DNA of 64,000 bases from positions 1 to 64,000 of the forward strand of contig JAZRUG010000017.1 in the NCBI GenBank assembly GCA_045652425.1, read 5' to 3'. The position numbers and the translations under genes were made by a program. The notes beneath the pieces were generated by a model. It was not told the DNA's origin. It did not search any database and saw nothing but the letters and a program-made list of their open reading frames with translations. This document shows positions 61,956-64,000 of the stretch, in pieces (within the stretch, counting starts at the first letter, position 1; each line of letters opens with the position of its first letter). The stretch is from RGIG1995 sp045652425 (GTDB taxonomy: Bacteria > Bacillota > Clostridia > Oscillospirales > CAG-272).

Positions 61956-63275
61956 ATGTTAGATAACAGAACACAAAAATATGCCGATACTTTAGCCGAA
62001 TTAATCCGTATGGACACTACGTCATACGACGAGCAAACGGACAAAACGGCTTTTTATCAGTTTCATAAATTGCTGAAAGAAAAATTCCCCCATATTTTTT
62101 CCGTAGTCGAATATGAGGATTTTTCCGGAAGCTTTCTGCTTAAATGGAAAGGTGATAAAAGCCAAGCCCCTATTTTGCTCATGAATCACCATGACGTCGT
62201 TGCTGCAACGGGCGAGTGGCGTTTTCCTGCTTTTTCGGGAGAAATTGCCGACGGAAAAATTTGGGGACGAGGTACCCTTGATGACAAGGGCGGCCTTTGG
62301 GCTATGCTTCAAGCGGCAGACGAACTTGCTATGGAAGGCTTTGTTCCCAAACGTGATATATACTTTATGTCCACCTGCACCGAGGAGCAAACCGGACTCG
62401 GTGCGGATATTATTTCAGCCGAGTTAAAGGAAAGAGGTATTCGCTTTGATATGGTGCTTGATGAGGGCGGTATGATCGTATCCGAACCCATTTCAGGCGC
62501 AGTCGGTAAGTACGCTATGGTGGGCGTAGGCGAAAAAGGCTGTGTTGACTTAAGATTTACAGCTCGTTCGGAAGGCGGACACGCATCCACCCCCGAAAGC
62601 AATACTCCCCTTGTAAGATTGGGTAAGTTTATGGCAGAGGTTGACAACGGTAAGCAGTTTAAGTCCGAATTATCTCCCACTGTATGCACTACCTTCAATC
62701 GCATTTCAAGGGGAATGAAAGGTCCGGTAAAGTTTCTTCTCCAAAATGCCAAACTATTCAAAGGTTTGCTTTCCATTGTAATCCCCAAGATATCGGCAGC
62801 GGCAGGAGCTATGCTAAAAACTACAATCGCTTTTACCATGTGTTCGGGTTCAACAGAGTCCAACGTATTGCCCGAAAAGGCTTGGGTTCTCGGTGATATG
62901 CGTTATTCTCATCACCAAGGAAGTAAGGACAGTATTCGCGTTATTACCGAAATAGCTAAAAAATATAACATTGAAACCGAGATTGTCGGTCCCGTATTTG
63001 ATTCACCCATCTCCGATACTGAAAGCTACGCTTTTAAGACGGTAACAAGAGCAATTGAAAAAATATTCCCCGACGTTGTGACAACCCCCTATATTATGAT
63101 GGGAGCAAGTGACAGCCGTTATCTCAGCAGAGTATGCGACAACTGTATTCGCTTCTCCCCATTTACAATCAACAACGAACAGCTTGACAGCGTTCACGCA
63201 GTTAACGAAAATCTTGACCTCTCTTGTCTATCCCCCGCTGTTGATTTTTATCGTTTAATAATTACGGAGGCTTAA
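61956..63275 (+). CDS. M20-family metallopeptidase
   Basis: 439 residues from the ATG at 61956, five bases after TTGGAG. The dizinc site is seen in ILLMNHHDVVAA (H-x-D), GRGTLDDKGG (bridging D and base region), STCTEEQTG (EE) and LDEGG; a dimerisation domain (SEGGHAS...) interrupts the catalytic domain. It resembles carboxypeptidase S/PM20D1-like members more than PepV. It cleaves N-acyl amino acids or dipeptides. A transporter gene follows within 7 bases, suggesting uptake and cleavage of the same compound. Confidence 0.92.
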   Translation: MLDNRTQKYADTLAELIRMDTTSYDEQTDKTAFYQFHKLLKEKFPHIFSVVEYEDFSGSFLLKWKGDKSQAPILLMNHHDVVAATGEWRFPAFSGEIADGKIWGRGTLDDKGGLWAMLQAADELAMEGFVPKRDIYFMSTCTEEQTGLGADIISAELKERGIRFDMVLDEGGMIVSEPISGAVGKYAMVGVGEKGCVDLRFTARSEGGHASTPESNTPLVRLGKFMAEVDNGKQFKSELSPTVCTTFNRISRGMKGPVKFLLQNAKLFKGLLSIVIPKISAAAGAMLKTTIAFTMCSGSTESNVLPEKAWVLGDMRYSHHQGSKDSIRVITEIAKKYNIETEIVGPVFDSPISDTESYAFKTVTRAIEKIFPDVVTTPYIMMGASDSRYLSRVCDNCIRFSPFTINNEQLDSVHAVNENLDLSCLSPAVDFYRLIITEA

Positions 63276-63281
63276 AAATTT

Positions 63282-64000
63282 ATGGAACAGAAAAAAGGTC
63301 TGAACATAAGCGTAAAATCTTTTATTACAGCATTGGTTGTAATATTTGCGCTGATGGTTGCATCGTATACGCTTACCCTGCTTATCCCCGGAGGTGAATA
63401 TGCACGTATTCCCGATTCCGATGGCAATATGATTATTGATACCGAAAACGGTTTTTCCTATGTTGACGGCGGTATTGCCTTTTGGAAATGGGCTCTTTCG
63501 CCTATTCTTGTACTGGGGGCTACGGGTAATGGCACCTTGATTGCGGTTATTATCTTTTTACTTGTTATCGGCGGTGTATTTAACTCGCTCGACCGTTGTG
63601 GTCTTATGAAATATCTCCTTGATAAAATCGCTAATAAATTTGGTAAACTCCGCTATTCTCTTATGGCGGTAACCACGCTGTTCTTTATGGCTATGGGCGC
63701 TTTGATTGGCTCTTTCGAAGAATGCGTTCCCCTTGTTCCCATTGTAGTTGCTCTTTCAATCAATCTTGGTTGGGACGCTTTGACGGGCGTTGGTATGAGC
63801 CTTCTTGCCGTAGGTTGCGGTTTTGCATCGGGCGTGTTCAACCCATTTACCGTAGGCGTTGCTCAGCAATTGGCGGGACTACCTATGTTCTCGGGAGCAT
63901 CTATGCGAATTTTAGCCTTCGTTCTTATCTATTTCCTGCTATTGTTCTTCCTTAGACTGTACGCAAAAAAAATTGAAAAACCATTAAATGAGAGTATATC
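63282..64000 (+). CDS. YfcC-family transporter, N-terminal part (runs off the window)
   Basis: 239 codons read to the window edge, from the ATG at 63282 preceded by GGAGG. Start SFITALVVIFALMVASYTLT followed by LLIPGGEYARIP is the family's opening, with later GVFNSLDRCGLMKYLL and GSFEECVPLVPIVVALSINL. YfcC/DcuC-like carriers take up dicarboxylates, arginine or peptide-like substrates. It is co-transcribed with the M20 peptidase, whose substrate it probably imports. Confidence 0.9.
   Translation, partial: MEQKKGLNISVKSFITALVVIFALMVASYTLTLLIPGGEYARIPDSDGNMIIDTENGFSYVDGGIAFWKWALSPILVLGATGNGTLIAVIIFLLVIGGVFNSLDRCGLMKYLLDKIANKFGKLRYSLMAVTTLFFMAMGALIGSFEECVPLVPIVVALSINLGWDALTGVGMSLLAVGCGFASGVFNPFTVGVAQQLAGLPMFSGASMRILAFVLIYFLLLFFLRLYAKKIEKPLNESI

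Overview
The window looks like chromosome from an anaerobic, low-to-mid GC Firmicute of the class Clostridia, probably an uncultured gut lineage. The evidence is the gene complement (rubredoxin, desulfoferrodoxin and a flavorubredoxin; KtrAB; a TPP-riboswitch thiamine salvage operon; FakA/DegV), GGAGG-type ribosome binding sites, TTGACA/TATAAT promoters, and a Tn4451/TnpX-type transposon. Species cannot be told from the sequence alone.

Layout. 1-0.45 kb: 3' end of an IS3-type transposase and a nested palindromic repeat, whose second copy lies at 42.5 kb. 0.46-14 kb: housekeeping and catabolism: AraC regulator, uraA-upp, aconitase X subunits with an Old Yellow Enzyme-type reductase interrupted by an in-frame UGA, GtrA behind a MarR remnant, KtrB-KtrA, a frameshifted S15-type hydrolase, a GNAT enzyme and a methyltransferase. 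14.24-20.3 kb: a genomic island in the 3' end of tRNA-fMet, bounded by a perfect 47-bp direct repeat. It carries an integrase remnant and one large gene (1184 aa) joining a calcineurin-like phosphoesterase to an Hsp90/MORC-like GHKL ATPase. 20.3-47 kb: tRNA-Leu, ridA, LysR/TRIC, thiWMEDN under a TPP riboswitch, DUF4091-nagB-nagA with a divergent AraC regulator, MarR/HAD, FakA and DegV, a ZIP transporter, an oxygen/NO-defence cluster (flavorubredoxin, desulfoferrodoxin, rubredoxin) beside D-LDH/ferredoxin and a Crp/Fnr regulator, pepF and a radical SAM protein.

47.04-57.42 kb: a ~10.4 kb mobilizable transposon of the Tn4451/TnpX type (large serine recombinase at one end; TnpV and small companions at the other). 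It has split a ClC chloride channel gene: the membrane part is at 57.4-58.7 kb and the cytosolic tail at 46.7-47.0 kb. Its 18-bp ends are inverted repeats that would form a perfect palindrome in the excised circle. The cargo is two convergent restriction/defence operons meeting at one bidirectional terminator. The plus-strand operon is Xre, Mrr-like nuclease, D12 adenine methylase, DUF262, HEPN, second DNA methylase. The minus-strand operon is Xre, HNH endonuclease, EVE-like/PD-(D/E)XK nuclease.

57.4-64 kb: ClC, a malate/lactate-type dehydrogenase, Pit phosphate transporter with its DUF47 partner, an M20 peptidase and the start of a YfcC-type transporter cut by the window edge.

The strongest candidates for undescribed biology are the phosphoesterase-GHKL single-gene island and the composite restriction/HEPN cargo of the transposon. 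The window also holds several broken or possibly recoded genes (UGA-interrupted flavoenzyme, A7 frameshift in the hydrolase, MarR remnant with an intact promoter/operator, split ClC) and several families of intergenic inverted repeats.
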